Part shown: positions 16,688-25,230 of the stretch, piece after piece
Position numbering within the stretch: position 1 is the stretch's first letter
How the letters are laid out: every line of letters begins with the position of its first letter
DNA from: Thermomonas fusca DSM 15424
GTDB taxonomy: Bacteria > Pseudomonadota > Gammaproteobacteria > Xanthomonadales > Xanthomonadaceae
Direction: 5' to 3'
NCBI RefSeq assembly: GCF_000423885.1
Contig: NZ_KE384101.1
Coordinates: 1-64,000, forward strand
DNA: 64,000 nt
Notes under the pieces: generated by a model
Told to the model about the DNA's origin: nothing
The model's database searches: none
The model's input: the letters and a program-made list of their open reading frames with translations, nothing else
Made by a program: the position numbers and the translations under genes

Positions 16688-17578
16688 ATGGCCAATGCCC
16701 ACGCCGCCCAAGGCAGCCACGACCAGGACACCTATTTCGTCCCGCACAGCAGCAAGTGGCCGCTGTTCGCCTCGGTCGCCCTGTTCACCACCATGGTCGG
16801 TTTCGCCACCTGGCTGAATGAAGTCAGCTGGGGGCGCACCGTGTTCTTCGTCGGCATCGCCGGCCTGCTGGCGATCCTGTTCAAGTGGTTCGGCGACGTG
16901 ATCCGCGAATCGCTGGCCGGCCACTACAACAAGCAGGTCGATGTGTCCTTCCGCATGGGCATGGTCTGGTTCATCCTCTCGGAAGTGTTCTTCTTCGCGG
17001 CGTTCTTCGGCGCGCTGTTCTACGCCCGCCAGTTCGCGCTGCCGTGGTTGAACGGCGAAGGCCACGGCGCGGTGACCAACAGCCTGCTGTGGCCGGGCTT
17101 CGCCGGCGGCTGGCCGAGCAACGGCCCGGCCGATATCGGCGGCAGCTACCAGACCGTGCCGGCCTGGGGCCTGCCGCTGCTCAACACGCTGATCCTGCTG
17201 TCCTCCGGTGTCACCGTGACCATCGCCCATCACGCCCTGAAGGCCGGCAAGCGCGGCGCGCTGTTGCTGTTCCTCGGCCTGACCGTGCTGCTGGGTGGCC
17301 TGTTCCTGTTCTTCCAGGCCGAGGAATACATCCACGCCTACACCGAGCTGAACCTGACCCTGGGGTCGGGCATCTACGGCTCCACCTTCTTCATGCTGAC
17401 CGGCTTCCACGGCGCGCACGTCACCCTCGGCACGATCATGCTGGCGGTGATGTGGCTGCGCTGCGCCAAGGGCCATTTCACCAGGGACAACCACTTCGCG
17501 TTCGAGGCGGTGGCCTGGTATTGGCACTTCGTCGACGTGGTGTGGCTGGGCCTGTTCCTGTTCGTCTACGTGCTGTAA
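16688..17578 (+). CDS. ctaE: Cytochrome c oxidase subunit III
   Basis: A 296-residue membrane subunit with seven helices and no redox metals. Family motifs include FFFAAFFGALFYAR, EEYIHAYTELNLTLGSGIYGSTFFMLTGFHGAHV, and the C-terminal WYWHFVDVVWLGLFLFVYVL. It stabilises proton uptake by subunit I. The ATG at 16688 gives the expected N-terminus. A bidirectional terminator follows 22 nt downstream. Confidence 0.96.
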   Translation: MANAHAAQGSHDQDTYFVPHSSKWPLFASVALFTTMVGFATWLNEVSWGRTVFFVGIAGLLAILFKWFGDVIRESLAGHYNKQVDVSFRMGMVWFILSEVFFFAAFFGALFYARQFALPWLNGEGHGAVTNSLLWPGFAGGWPSNGPADIGGSYQTVPAWGLPLLNTLILLSSGVTVTIAHHALKAGKRGALLLFLGLTVLLGGLFLFFQAEEYIHAYTELNLTLGSGIYGSTFFMLTGFHGAHVTLGTIMLAVMWLRCAKGHFTRDNHFAFEAVAWYWHFVDVVWLGLFLFVYVL

Positions 17579-17599
17579 CCAGCCTCGCGGCGAGCAGAC

Positions 17600-17627
17600 A
17601 AAAGGCCGGCAATGCCGGCCTTTGTTT
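17600..17627 (+). terminator. Bidirectional terminator after ctaE
   Basis: AAAGGCCGGC and GCCGGCCTTT form a perfect 10-bp stem over AAT, with A residues before and TGTTTC after. It sits between the convergent ctaE and the DUF2909 gene and can serve both. Confidence 0.85.
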
Positions 17628-17644
17628 CTGGGGCGCCAGCTGGA

Positions 17645-17872
17645 TCAGACCGGGCTGCGACCCACCCCGTGCGGCGTGATCCAGCCCTGGTGGATGGCCA
17701 GCACGACGAACAGGATCAGCGCGATGCTCAGCACGATGCGCTTGGTCAACGAATTCACGGTGCGCTTGGTCTGCCCCTTGTCGGCCAGCATGTAGTACAG
17801 GCCCGCGCCCAGGTTCCACAGGATGAGGATCAGGATCCCGACGATGAGCAGGGTTTTCAGCGAATCGCTCAT
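17645..17872 (-). CDS. DUF2909 twin-transmembrane protein
   Basis: A 75-residue protein with two hydrophobic helices (about 6-27 and 46-64), separated by a polar loop (ADKGQTKRTVNSLTKR). This matches the DUF2909 twin-transmembrane family, often found beside SURF1 in oxidase loci. GGAG 7 nt before the ATG at 17872 supports the start. It is the only gene here on the opposite strand, splitting the structural from the assembly half, and diverges from SURF1 with 60 nt between. A link with oxidase biogenesis is inferred from location only. Confidence 0.85.
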   Translation of the reverse strand: MSDSLKTLLIVGILILILWNLGAGLYYMLADKGQTKRTVNSLTKRIVLSIALILFVVLAIHQGWITPHGVGRSPV

Positions 17873-17932
17873 GCATTGCTCCAGGTTCCGGGCAGCTTGT
17901 GCCCGCGCCGCATTATCGCAGCAGCCGGGGGC

Positions 17933-18697
17933 ATGGCGGTGAATATCGGCGTGCGAAGAGTGCTGGGTTGGTGGCTGCTGGCGCTGCTGGTGGCGGCCGG
18001 TTTCGCCCAGCTGGGGCGCTGGCAGCTGGGCCGCATGCACGAGAAGCAGGCGATGCTGGCGGCGGCGTCCGCAGCGCTGGATCACGCGCATCCGCAGCCG
18101 CTGCTGCTGGCTTCCGATCCGGCGCGCGCGCAGGGTTACGACTGGGCGGCCGGGCGCGGCACCCTGCTAGCCGCCACCGTGTGGCTGGATGGCCAGCAGC
18201 GCGAAGGCCGCGTCGGCGTGCGCCAGTACTGCCTGCTGCTGCCCGACGACGGCGCGCAGGCGCTGCTGGTGGATGCAGGCTGGTGGCCGCTGGCGGGCAG
18301 CCGCGAACTGCCGCAAGCAGGATGCCCGGCCGGGATCGGGCAGGGCGTGCGCGGCCTGCTGGCGCCGCCGCCGACGCCCGGTTTGGCCCATGGCGACGCG
18401 CTGGCGAAGCAGGAAGGCGATCGCTGGCTGGCCTCGCGGATGGAATTGGCGGCACTCGCGCAGACGCTGGAGCTGCGGGTGGCGATCGCGCCGCGCGTGC
18501 TGCGGCTGGACCCGCAGCGCGAACCGGGCGATGCCGGGGTGATGGCGGCGCCCGGCGAGCGCGATCTGGATATCTTGCCCAACACCATGCTGCCCGAGCG
18601 TCATCTCGGCTATGCGGTGCAATGGTTCGGGCTGGCGCTGACTGTGCTGGTCGTCGCCGCCACCCTCACGTTCAGAATGAAGAAGAAAGCGAAATGA
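17933..18697 (+). CDS. SURF1 family oxidase assembly protein
   Basis: A 254-residue membrane protein with a helix at each end (about 8-26 and 225-246) around a periplasmic domain. The N-terminal FAQLGRWQLGRMHEKQ and the C-terminal PERHLGYAVQWFGLALT are SURF1 signatures. SURF1 delivers haem a to subunit I. The frame is open upstream; the ATG at 17933 gives the standard N-terminus, and a GTG two codons later is an alternative. The stop overlaps the next start (ATGA). Confidence 0.92.
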   Translation: MAVNIGVRRVLGWWLLALLVAAGFAQLGRWQLGRMHEKQAMLAAASAALDHAHPQPLLLASDPARAQGYDWAAGRGTLLAATVWLDGQQREGRVGVRQYCLLLPDDGAQALLVDAGWWPLAGSRELPQAGCPAGIGQGVRGLLAPPPTPGLAHGDALAKQEGDRWLASRMELAALAQTLELRVAIAPRVLRLDPQREPGDAGVMAAPGERDLDILPNTMLPERHLGYAVQWFGLALTVLVVAATLTFRMKKKAK

Positions 18698-19281
18698 CGG
18701 AATCCAATCCGGCGCGTACGGTGCAACGCCGCAACCGCGTCGCCCTGCTGGTGGTGCTGGGGATGTTCTTCGGCGGCATGCTGGTGGCCGGCGCGCTGCG
18801 GTTTTCCGGCTGGCGCCCGGACGGGATGAAAAACAAGGGCGAGATGCTGCAGCCCTATGTCGACTTGCGCGGGTATTCGCCGACGCTGGCCGATGGCCGG
18901 CCCTATGCGTGGCACGACGATCCGCGCACCTGGCGGATCGTGGCGATGCCGCGCGACTGCGACGGCGCGCGTCGCGAGGCCTGCACGCGCCTGCTTGGCG
19001 ACCTGGACAAGGTCTGGCGGCTGATGGGCCGCAACGCCGACCGCGTGCACGTGCTCTGGGCCGGCGCAGCGCCGGTGGACGTGGCCACCCTGCGCGAAGT
19101 GCATCTGGTCCGCGCCGATGCGCGCCTGCGCAGCGTGCTGGCACGCAGCGACAAGGACGCCGCCGGCACCGATCCGGTCTGGCTGGTGGATCCCAATGGT
19201 TTCGTGGTGCTGCGTTACGCTGGCGGTTCCGACCCGGGCGACCTGCGCAGCGACCTTGCGCGGCTGCTGAGGGTCAACTGA
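18694..19281 (+). CDS. Oxidase-locus membrane protein with SCO/thioredoxin-like domain
   Basis: A 195-residue protein with one membrane helix (about 16-35) and a periplasmic domain. The C-terminal part (VWLVDPNGFVVLRYAGGSDPGDLRSDLARLL) resembles the end of SCO/SenC copper chaperones. A cysteine pair, Cys89-x7-Cys97 (in PRDCDGARREACTRL), stands where SCO proteins carry CxxxC. Orthologues of unassigned function follow SURF1 in pseudomonads and xanthomonads. A copper or thiol role is inference. It overlaps SURF1 by four bases and precedes ctaA by three. Confidence 0.7.
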   Translation: MTESNPARTVQRRNRVALLVVLGMFFGGMLVAGALRFSGWRPDGMKNKGEMLQPYVDLRGYSPTLADGRPYAWHDDPRTWRIVAMPRDCDGARREACTRLLGDLDKVWRLMGRNADRVHVLWAGAAPVDVATLREVHLVRADARLRSVLARSDKDAAGTDPVWLVDPNGFVVLRYAGGSDPGDLRSDLARLLRVN

Positions 19282-19284
19282 GCC

Positions 19285-20442
19285 ATGAGTGCGATGCCCA
19301 CCACCCAGCCCGCCTATCTGTATCGCCACTTCCATCGTCTCGCCTGGCTGGCGGTGCTGCTGGCAACCTGCGTGATCGTGTTCGGCGCGTTCGTGCGGCT
19401 GTCCAATGCCGGCCTGAGCTGCCCGGACTGGCCCACCTGCTACGGCAAGGCGGCATGGCCGACGCATGCGGATCAGATTGTTGACCACGTCGCCACCGCG
19501 ATCCGCCCGGTGGAGCCCAGCAAGGCTTGGCGCGAACAGTTCCACCGCATGATCGCCGGCCTGCTGGGCGTGCTGGTGCTCTCGCTGGCTCTGCTGGCCA
19601 CGCGCCGGCGACCGCGCGGCTGGCTGCACGTGATCGGTGCGGCCACCGCGGTGGCGGTGGCGATCCCGCTGTACATGCGCGGCCTGCACGTGTCTGCTTC
19701 GGCGCTGGCGGTGGTGGGCGAGGCGTTGCTGCTCGCCGGCGTGTTGCGCTGGTCGAACGTGGATCTGGCGCGCGCCAGCACCCTGACCCTGGCGGTGATC
19801 ATCTTCCAGGCCCTGCTGGGCATGTGGACGGTGACTTGGCTGCTCAAGCCCATCGTGGTCATGGGGCACCTGGTGGGCGGGCTGACCACGTTCGCGCTGT
19901 TGGTGTGGATCGCGTGGCGTGCCACCGGAATCCCCATCGTCAGCGGCGATGCGCGCAAGCTGCGGCTGTTGCTTGGCATCGGCCTGGCGTTGCTGGCGGT
20001 GCAGATCGCGCTGGGCGGCTGGACGTCGGCCAACTACGCGGCGCTGGCCTGCGGCACCGATTTCCCCAAGTGCGCGGGCGCGTGGTGGCCGGCGCATGAC
20101 TTCACCGAAGGCTTCGTGCTGTGGCGCGGCATCGGCGTGGATTACGAAGGCGGCATCCTCGACAACGCCGCGCGCGTGGCGATCCAGCTGGCGCACCGGA
20201 TGATGGCGGTGGTGGTGGCCTGCTACCTGCTGTTCATGGCCGTGCGCCTGCTGCGCATCCCCGGACTGCGCGGCTGGGGCAGCACCCTGGCGGTGCTGGT
20301 CTGCGCCCAGTTCGCGCTGGGCATTGCCAATGTGGTGCTGTCGCTGCCGCTGAAGATCGCGGTGCTGCACAACGCCGGCGCAGTGGCGCTGCTGTTCGTG
20401 CTGGTCACCCTGCTGGCGCGGCTGCGCCTGCCGGAGGCCTGA
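19285..20442 (+). CDS. ctaA: Haem A synthase (COX15/CtaA)
   Basis: A 385-residue polytopic membrane enzyme that oxidises the C8 methyl of haem O to make haem A. Visible features are the first-helix motif FGAFVRLSNAGLSCPDWPTCYGK with the conserved Cys pair, His in EQFHRMIAGLLG, His in MGHLVGGL, His in QLAHRMMAVVV and His in VLHNAGAVA as haem ligands, and the internal two-fold repeat typical of CtaA. It is separated from ctaB by two bases, so the two steps of haem A formation are made together. Confidence 0.95.
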   Translation: MSAMPTTQPAYLYRHFHRLAWLAVLLATCVIVFGAFVRLSNAGLSCPDWPTCYGKAAWPTHADQIVDHVATAIRPVEPSKAWREQFHRMIAGLLGVLVLSLALLATRRRPRGWLHVIGAATAVAVAIPLYMRGLHVSASALAVVGEALLLAGVLRWSNVDLARASTLTLAVIIFQALLGMWTVTWLLKPIVVMGHLVGGLTTFALLVWIAWRATGIPIVSGDARKLRLLLGIGLALLAVQIALGGWTSANYAALACGTDFPKCAGAWWPAHDFTEGFVLWRGIGVDYEGGILDNAARVAIQLAHRMMAVVVACYLLFMAVRLLRIPGLRGWGSTLAVLVCAQFALGIANVVLSLPLKIAVLHNAGAVALLFVLVTLLARLRLPEA

Positions 20443-20444
20443 GC

Positions 20445-21374
20445 ATGACCGGACCGCTGTGGAGGCAGTACTGGGCGGTGACCAAGCCGCGGATCGTGGC
20501 GCTGATCGTGTTCACCGCGGTCATCGGCATGCTGCTGGCGATCCGGCCCGGCGATGAGTGGCCATGGTCGCGGCTGCTGGCCGGCAGCATAGGCATCTGG
20601 ATGGCGGCGGCCAGCGCCGCGGCGATCAACCACCTGCTGGATTCGCGCATCGACAAGCTGATGGCGCGCACTGCCGAACGGCCGCTGGCCACCGGCGCGC
20701 TGCGGCCGGGGCAGGTGCTGGGTTTCGCGCTGCTGCTCGGGCTGGGGTCGATGCTGATCCTGGTGCTGTGGGTCAACTGGATCTGCGCGTTGCTGAGCTT
20801 CGCCGGGCTGATCGGCTACGCAATCGTCTATACCTGCTTCCTCAAGCGCGCCACTCCGCAGAACATCGTGATCGGCGGGCTGGCCGGCGCGGTGCCGCCG
20901 CTGCTGGGCTGGGCCGCCGTCACCGGCATGCAGCGCGAATGGGACTGGGCGCACGCGCTGCTGCTGGTGCTGATCATCTTCGTGTGGACGCCGCCGCATT
21001 TCTGGGCGCTGGCGATCTTCCGCCGCGAGGACTATTCGCGCGCGCTGGTGCCGATGCTGCCGGTGACCCACGGCGTCACCTACACGCGCTGGCAGATCCT
21101 GCTGTACACGGTGCTGCTGGTGGTGGTGACCGTGCTGCCCTGGGCCACCCGCATGAGCGGCGTGTTCTACCTCGCCGGTGCGCTGGTGCTGGGCGCGGTG
21201 TTCCTGTGGTACGCGTGGAAGCTGCTGGACCCGCCGGACGAGTTCTTCGCCATGCGCACGTTCCGCTATTCCATCGTCTACCTGATGGCGCTGTTCGCCT
21301 TCCTGCTGGTCGACCATTGGCTGCTGCCGCTGTTCGACGCCGCGCCCGCGCTGGAGTTCGCGCCCGCACCGTGA
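20445..21374 (+). CDS. ctaB: Protohaem IX farnesyltransferase (haem O synthase)
   Basis: A 309-residue UbiA-family prenyltransferase with about nine helices. The family's metal-diphosphate motif is read as NHLLDSRIDKLMARTAERPL. The second conserved region reads TPPHFWALAIFRREDYSRALVPMLPV. It converts protohaem to haem O, the CtaA substrate. Its stop lies within the GTGA that starts alkB, so alkB translation is coupled to it. Confidence 0.96.
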   Translation: MTGPLWRQYWAVTKPRIVALIVFTAVIGMLLAIRPGDEWPWSRLLAGSIGIWMAAASAAAINHLLDSRIDKLMARTAERPLATGALRPGQVLGFALLLGLGSMLILVLWVNWICALLSFAGLIGYAIVYTCFLKRATPQNIVIGGLAGAVPPLLGWAAVTGMQREWDWAHALLLVLIIFVWTPPHFWALAIFRREDYSRALVPMLPVTHGVTYTRWQILLYTVLLVVVTVLPWATRMSGVFYLAGALVLGAVFLWYAWKLLDPPDEFFAMRTFRYSIVYLMALFAFLLVDHWLLPLFDAAPALEFAPAP

Positions 21375-22015
21375 GCGATCTGTTCGCCGCGCAGGCGCAG
21401 GGCCGCAGCACCGCGCTGGGGCCGCAAGCCCGCGTGCTGCACGGCTTCGCGCTGCCGTTCGCGGAGGCGCTGCTGGCCGGGATCGATGCGGTCCTTGCCG
21501 CCGCGCCGCTGCGTCATCTGGTCACGCCGGGCGGACACGTGATGCAGGTGGCGATGAGCAACTGCGGCCGCTTCGGCTGGTGCAGCGACCGCCGCGGCTA
21601 CCGCTACGACCCCAACGATCCGCAGACGGCCCGGCCGTGGCCCGCGATCCCGCCAGCCTTCCTCGCGCTCGCCGGCGAAGCCGCGGAAGCGGCGGGGTTT
21701 CCCGGCTACCGGCCCGACGCCTGCCTGGTCAATCGTTACGCGCCGGGCAGCCGGCTGTCGCTGCACCAGGATCGCGACGAAGACGATCGGGTGGCGCCGA
21801 TCGTCTCGGTGTCGCTGGGGCTGCCGGCGACCTTCCTCTTTGGCGGCTTCGCGCGCGGCGACAAGACCGTGCGGGTGCCGCTCATGCACGGCGACGTGGT
21901 GGTCTGGGGCGGCGCGGATCGCATGCGCTTCCACGGCGTGCTGCCGGTGCCGCCGGGCCTGCATCCCGCCACCGGCGAGTGCCGGCTCAACCTGACCTTC
22001 CGCAAGGTGCGCTGA
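21371..22015 (+). CDS. alkB: Alpha-ketoglutarate-dependent DNA repair dioxygenase AlkB
   Basis: A 214-residue Fe(II)/2-oxoglutarate enzyme that removes 1-methyladenine and 3-methylcytosine damage. Iron ligands are His132 and Asp134 (LHQDRDE) and His188 (RFHGV); 2-oxoglutarate is held by Arg205 and Arg211 in CRLNLTFRK. These are offset by one from E. coli AlkB. The substrate loop SNCGRFGWCSD is present. The GTG start overlaps the ctaB stop by four bases, tying it to the haem-synthesis operon rather than to an obvious adaptive-response promoter. An Ada-like gene follows after 62 nt. Confidence 0.96.
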   Translation: MSDLFAAQAQGRSTALGPQARVLHGFALPFAEALLAGIDAVLAAAPLRHLVTPGGHVMQVAMSNCGRFGWCSDRRGYRYDPNDPQTARPWPAIPPAFLALAGEAAEAAGFPGYRPDACLVNRYAPGSRLSLHQDRDEDDRVAPIVSVSLGLPATFLFGGFARGDKTVRVPLMHGDVVVWGGADRMRFHGVLPVPPGLHPATGECRLNLTFRKVR

Positions 22016-22077
22016 ACCAGCCCGGGCTGCGCAAGAACCGGGATGTGCGCCGCGCGGGGCCGGACTACAGTTGCGCC

Positions 22078-22929
22078 ATGCACGCTTCCGCCACCGCCAA
22101 GACCCGCCGCGATGCCGCCCTGGTCGCCGCCGCCTGCCGCCGCATCGAGCAGGCCGAGACGCCGCCGGCGCTGGACGTGCTGGCGCGCGAGGCGGGGCTC
22201 AGCCCGCATCACTTCCACCGCCTGTTCAAGGCCGTCACCGGGCTGACGCCGCGCGCCTACGCGCAGGCCCGGCGCGGCAGGGCGCTGCGCGATGCGCTGG
22301 CGAGGCCGGGCGCGCGGGTGGTCGATGCCGCGTTCGATGCCGGCTTCAACGCCAGCAGCCGCTTCTACGACAGCGTCGACGCATTGCTGGGCATGAAGCC
22401 GGCGCAGTACCGCGACGGCGGCGCGGATGCACGGATCGAGTTCGCCGTGGCCCAGTGCGCGCTGGGCGCGATCCTGGTGGCGCGCAGCGAACGTGGCCTG
22501 TGCGCGATCTCGCTGGGTGACGATCCCGAAGCCTTGCTGCGCGAACTGCAGGAACGCTTCCCGCGCGCGGAACTGGTCGGCGGCGATGCCGGGTTCGAGC
22601 GGCTGGTCGCGCAGGTCATCGGCTTCGTGGAAGCGCCGGGGCTGGGCCTGGATCTGCCGTTGGACATCCGCGGCACCGCGTTCCAGCAGCGGGTGTGGGA
22701 GGCATTGCGCAAGGTGCCGGCGGGGGCGACGGTCAGCTATGCCGAGATCGCCGCGCGCATCGGCAAGCCGACCTCCGTGCGCGCGGTGGCGCAGGCCTGC
22801 GCGGCCAACACCTTGGCGGTGGCGATTCCCTGCCATCGGGTGGTGCGCAGCGACGGCGCGCTGTCCGGCTATCGCTGGGGAATCGCGCGCAAGCAGCAAT
22901 TGCTGGCGCGCGAGCGCGGCACCGATTGA
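22078..22929 (+). CDS. Ada-like AraC-HTH / O6-methylguanine methyltransferase lacking the N-terminal domain
   Basis: A 283-residue protein with an AraC-type helix-turn-helix (about 15-112), a methyltransferase N-terminal subdomain (about 120-195) and the DNA methyltransferase domain with active-site Cys252 in AIPCHRVV. It aligns with E. coli Ada from about residue 70 onward. The N-terminal zinc domain carrying Cys38, which accepts methyl from phosphotriesters and switches Ada into an activator, is absent. Only 62 nt separate it from alkB, so the domain is not hidden upstream. It should repair O6-methylguanine; whether it still regulates is open. Its stop lies three bases from the convergent dnaG stop. 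Confidence 0.88.
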   Translation: MHASATAKTRRDAALVAAACRRIEQAETPPALDVLAREAGLSPHHFHRLFKAVTGLTPRAYAQARRGRALRDALARPGARVVDAAFDAGFNASSRFYDSVDALLGMKPAQYRDGGADARIEFAVAQCALGAILVARSERGLCAISLGDDPEALLRELQERFPRAELVGGDAGFERLVAQVIGFVEAPGLGLDLPLDIRGTAFQQRVWEALRKVPAGATVSYAEIAARIGKPTSVRAVAQACAANTLAVAIPCHRVVRSDGALSGYRWGIARKQQLLARERGTD

Positions 22930-22932
22930 GTC

Positions 22933-24657
22933 TCAGCGCTGCAGCATCGCCTGCAGCAGTGCGCGCAGTTCCTGCTTGTCCGCATCGCCCAGGGCGCCGT
23001 CGCGCTGCTGCTGCTGCAGTTCCTCGATGCGCTGCTGCTGCACCAGCTTTTCCAGCTGCGAAATCGCGTCGGTGAACTCCATGCGCAGGTCGGGTTCTTC
23101 GCCGGGCAATTCCAGCACCGCCAGCTTCTGCAGCGCGGCCAGTTCGTCGCGGCCTTCGAAGTGTTCCAGCAGTGCGCCGGTGCTGATGTCCGGGCGTTCG
23201 CGCACCAGCAGCACCAGCTCGGACAGCAGCTCGATGCCTGGCTGGCGCAGCGTGGCGAAACGGTAGGGCGGCTGCAGCTCCAGCGCGAAGCCGGGGCGGT
23301 GCAGCAGGTGGGTGATCGCCGCGCGCACCAGACTGGGTTTCTGCGCCGGCGTACTGCGCGCGTTGCGCATCGTGCGCTGCGCTGGCGCAGGCGCGCTGGC
23401 ACGCGCGCCGACGCCGGTGAGTTCGGTCAGGCGCTGGCGCATCAGGTCGCCGAAGGCGCCGTCGGGGATCTGCGCCAGCAGCGGCTTGCAGCGCTCGGCC
23501 AGACGCGCCTTGCCGTCGAGGCTGGAAAGATTCACATCCGCCGACAGCTGCGCGAAGAAGAACTCGGACAGCGGGGTGGCCGCGCGCAGGCGCGCGTCGA
23601 AACCATCCGCCCCTTCCTGGCGCACGATCGAATCCGGGTCCTCGCCGTCGGGCAGGAACAAGAACAGCGCCTGCCGACCGTCCTTCATCCGCGGCAGCAC
23701 CGACTCCAGCGCCTTCCACGCCGCGCTGCGGCCGGCGCGGTCGCCGTCGAAGCAGAAGTACACGTCCGGTGCGCTGCGGAACAGCAGCTCGGCGTGGTCC
23801 GGCGTGGTCGCGGTGCCCAGCGTGGCCACTGCCTGCGACACGCCGAACTGGGCCAGCGCCACCACGTCCATGTAGCCCTCGACCACGATCAGCCGCTCGA
23901 GCTTCTGGTTGGCCTGCTTGGCCTGCCACAGGCCGTACAGCTCGCGTCCCTTGTGGAACAGGGCGGTTTCCGGCGAGTTGAGGTACTTCGGCGAATCCTC
24001 GGGGTCGATGACGCGGCCGCCGAAGGCGATCGTGCGCCCGCGGCGGTCGTGGATGGGGAACATCAGCCGGTCGCGGAACTTGTCGTAGACGTGGCCCTTG
24101 TCGTTCTTCGAGAACAGCCCGCCGCGCTCCAGCAGCTGCATGCGCTGCGGGTCGCTGCCCAGCGCGTCGCGCAGCCCGGAAAAGCCGTCCGGCGCGTAGC
24201 CGATGGCATAGCGTTCGACGATCTCCGCGGCGATCCCGCGCTTGTCCACGTAGGCGCGTGCCTTGTCGCTGCGGGCCAGCTGGGTGCGGAAGAAGGTGGA
24301 GGCCGCTTCCATCGCGCCGTACAGGTCGCGCGTCTCGGGGTTGGCATTGCGCTGGGCGGTGTCGCGCGGCACTTCCAGCCCGACCCGGCGTGCCAGTTCT
24401 TCCACCGCGTCGAGGAATTCCAGCCGCTCGTACTGCATCAGGAAACTGATCGCGGTGCCGTGCGCGCCGCAGCCGAAGCAGTGGTAGAACTGCTTTGTCG
24501 GCGAGACGGTGAAGCTGGCGCTGCGCTCGTCGTGGAACGGGCAGCGCGCCGCGTACTCCTTGCCCTGGCGCTTCAGCGGCACCCGCGCGCCCACCACTTC
24601 GACGATGTCGGAGCGGGCAAGGAGGTCATCGATGAAGGCGTCGGGGATGCGGGCCAT
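22933..24657 (-). CDS. dnaG: DNA primase
   Basis: A 574-residue primase that makes RNA primers for DNA replication. The N-terminal zinc-binding domain reads CPFHDE then CFGCG (about residues 39-65). The TOPRIM core shows VVEGYMDVVALAQFG and DGDRAGRSA. The C-terminal helicase-binding domain is Gln-rich at its end (LVQQQRIEELQQQQ). It closes the minus-strand series rpsU-yqeY-GNAT-dnaG. In many proteobacteria rpoD follows, but here the 3' neighbour is the convergent ada-like gene. Confidence 0.97.
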   Translation of the reverse strand: MARIPDAFIDDLLARSDIVEVVGARVPLKRQGKEYAARCPFHDERSASFTVSPTKQFYHCFGCGAHGTAISFLMQYERLEFLDAVEELARRVGLEVPRDTAQRNANPETRDLYGAMEAASTFFRTQLARSDKARAYVDKRGIAAEIVERYAIGYAPDGFSGLRDALGSDPQRMQLLERGGLFSKNDKGHVYDKFRDRLMFPIHDRRGRTIAFGGRVIDPEDSPKYLNSPETALFHKGRELYGLWQAKQANQKLERLIVVEGYMDVVALAQFGVSQAVATLGTATTPDHAELLFRSAPDVYFCFDGDRAGRSAAWKALESVLPRMKDGRQALFLFLPDGEDPDSIVRQEGADGFDARLRAATPLSEFFFAQLSADVNLSSLDGKARLAERCKPLLAQIPDGAFGDLMRQRLTELTGVGARASAPAPAQRTMRNARSTPAQKPSLVRAAITHLLHRPGFALELQPPYRFATLRQPGIELLSELVLLVRERPDISTGALLEHFEGRDELAALQKLAVLELPGEEPDLRMEFTDAISQLEKLVQQQRIEELQQQQRDGALGDADKQELRALLQAMLQR

Positions 24658-24678
24658 TGCGCTAGCCGGTGGCCCGGC

Positions 24679-25176
24679 TCACAGCTCGTCGCGGGCGGCC
24701 AGCGCGTGCAGCGCCGCGCCCTCCAGCCGCTGCACGGTCCATTCGTCCATGCCGGTGGCACCGATGCTGCGGTAGAAGCCGATGGCGGGTTCGTTCCAGT
24801 CCAGCACGCTCCATTCGAAGCGGCCGCAGTTGCGCTGCACGGCGATCCGCGCCAGCGCGGCCATCAGGTGCTTGCCGAGGCCGCTGCCGCGGTAGGACGG
24901 GCGCACGAACAGGTCTTCCAGATACAGGCCACGCTTGCCGAGGAAGGTGCTGAAGTTGTGGAAGAACAGGGCGAAGCCGGCGGGCGTGCCGTCGATTTCG
25001 CCGATCAGCACCTCGGCGGCCGGACGCTCGCCGAACAGCTGCGTGTGCAGGTCGTCGTCGGTGGCCACGGCGGCATGCGCCAGCCGTTCGTACTCGGCCA
25101 GTTCGGCGATCAGCTGGCGGATCACCGGCACGTCGTCCGGGGTGGCGGGGCGGATCGAGAGGAGGGCGTTGTTCAT
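24679..25176 (-). CDS. GNAT family N-acetyltransferase (diamine/thialysine type)
   Basis: A 165-residue acetyltransferase. The acetyl-CoA site is in LYLEDLFVRPSYRGSGLGKHLM (motif A, RGxGxGxxL), with WSVLDWNEPAIGFYRSIGA as motif B. The LEDLFV run and the WNEPAIxFY motif are characteristic of the spermidine/spermine (SSAT-like) or thialysine N-acetyltransferase subgroup. The substrate, probably an amine, is not proven. It is inserted between yqeY and dnaG in the macromolecular-synthesis cluster. Confidence 0.88.
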   Translation of the reverse strand: MNNALLSIRPATPDDVPVIRQLIAELAEYERLAHAAVATDDDLHTQLFGERPAAEVLIGEIDGTPAGFALFFHNFSTFLGKRGLYLEDLFVRPSYRGSGLGKHLMAALARIAVQRNCGRFEWSVLDWNEPAIGFYRSIGATGMDEWTVQRLEGAALHALAARDEL

Positions 25177-25230
25177 GGCGTCAGGGTACCGGCAAGCGCA
25201 GCCCTTGGTGGGGCAGGAACACCCGTTGGT

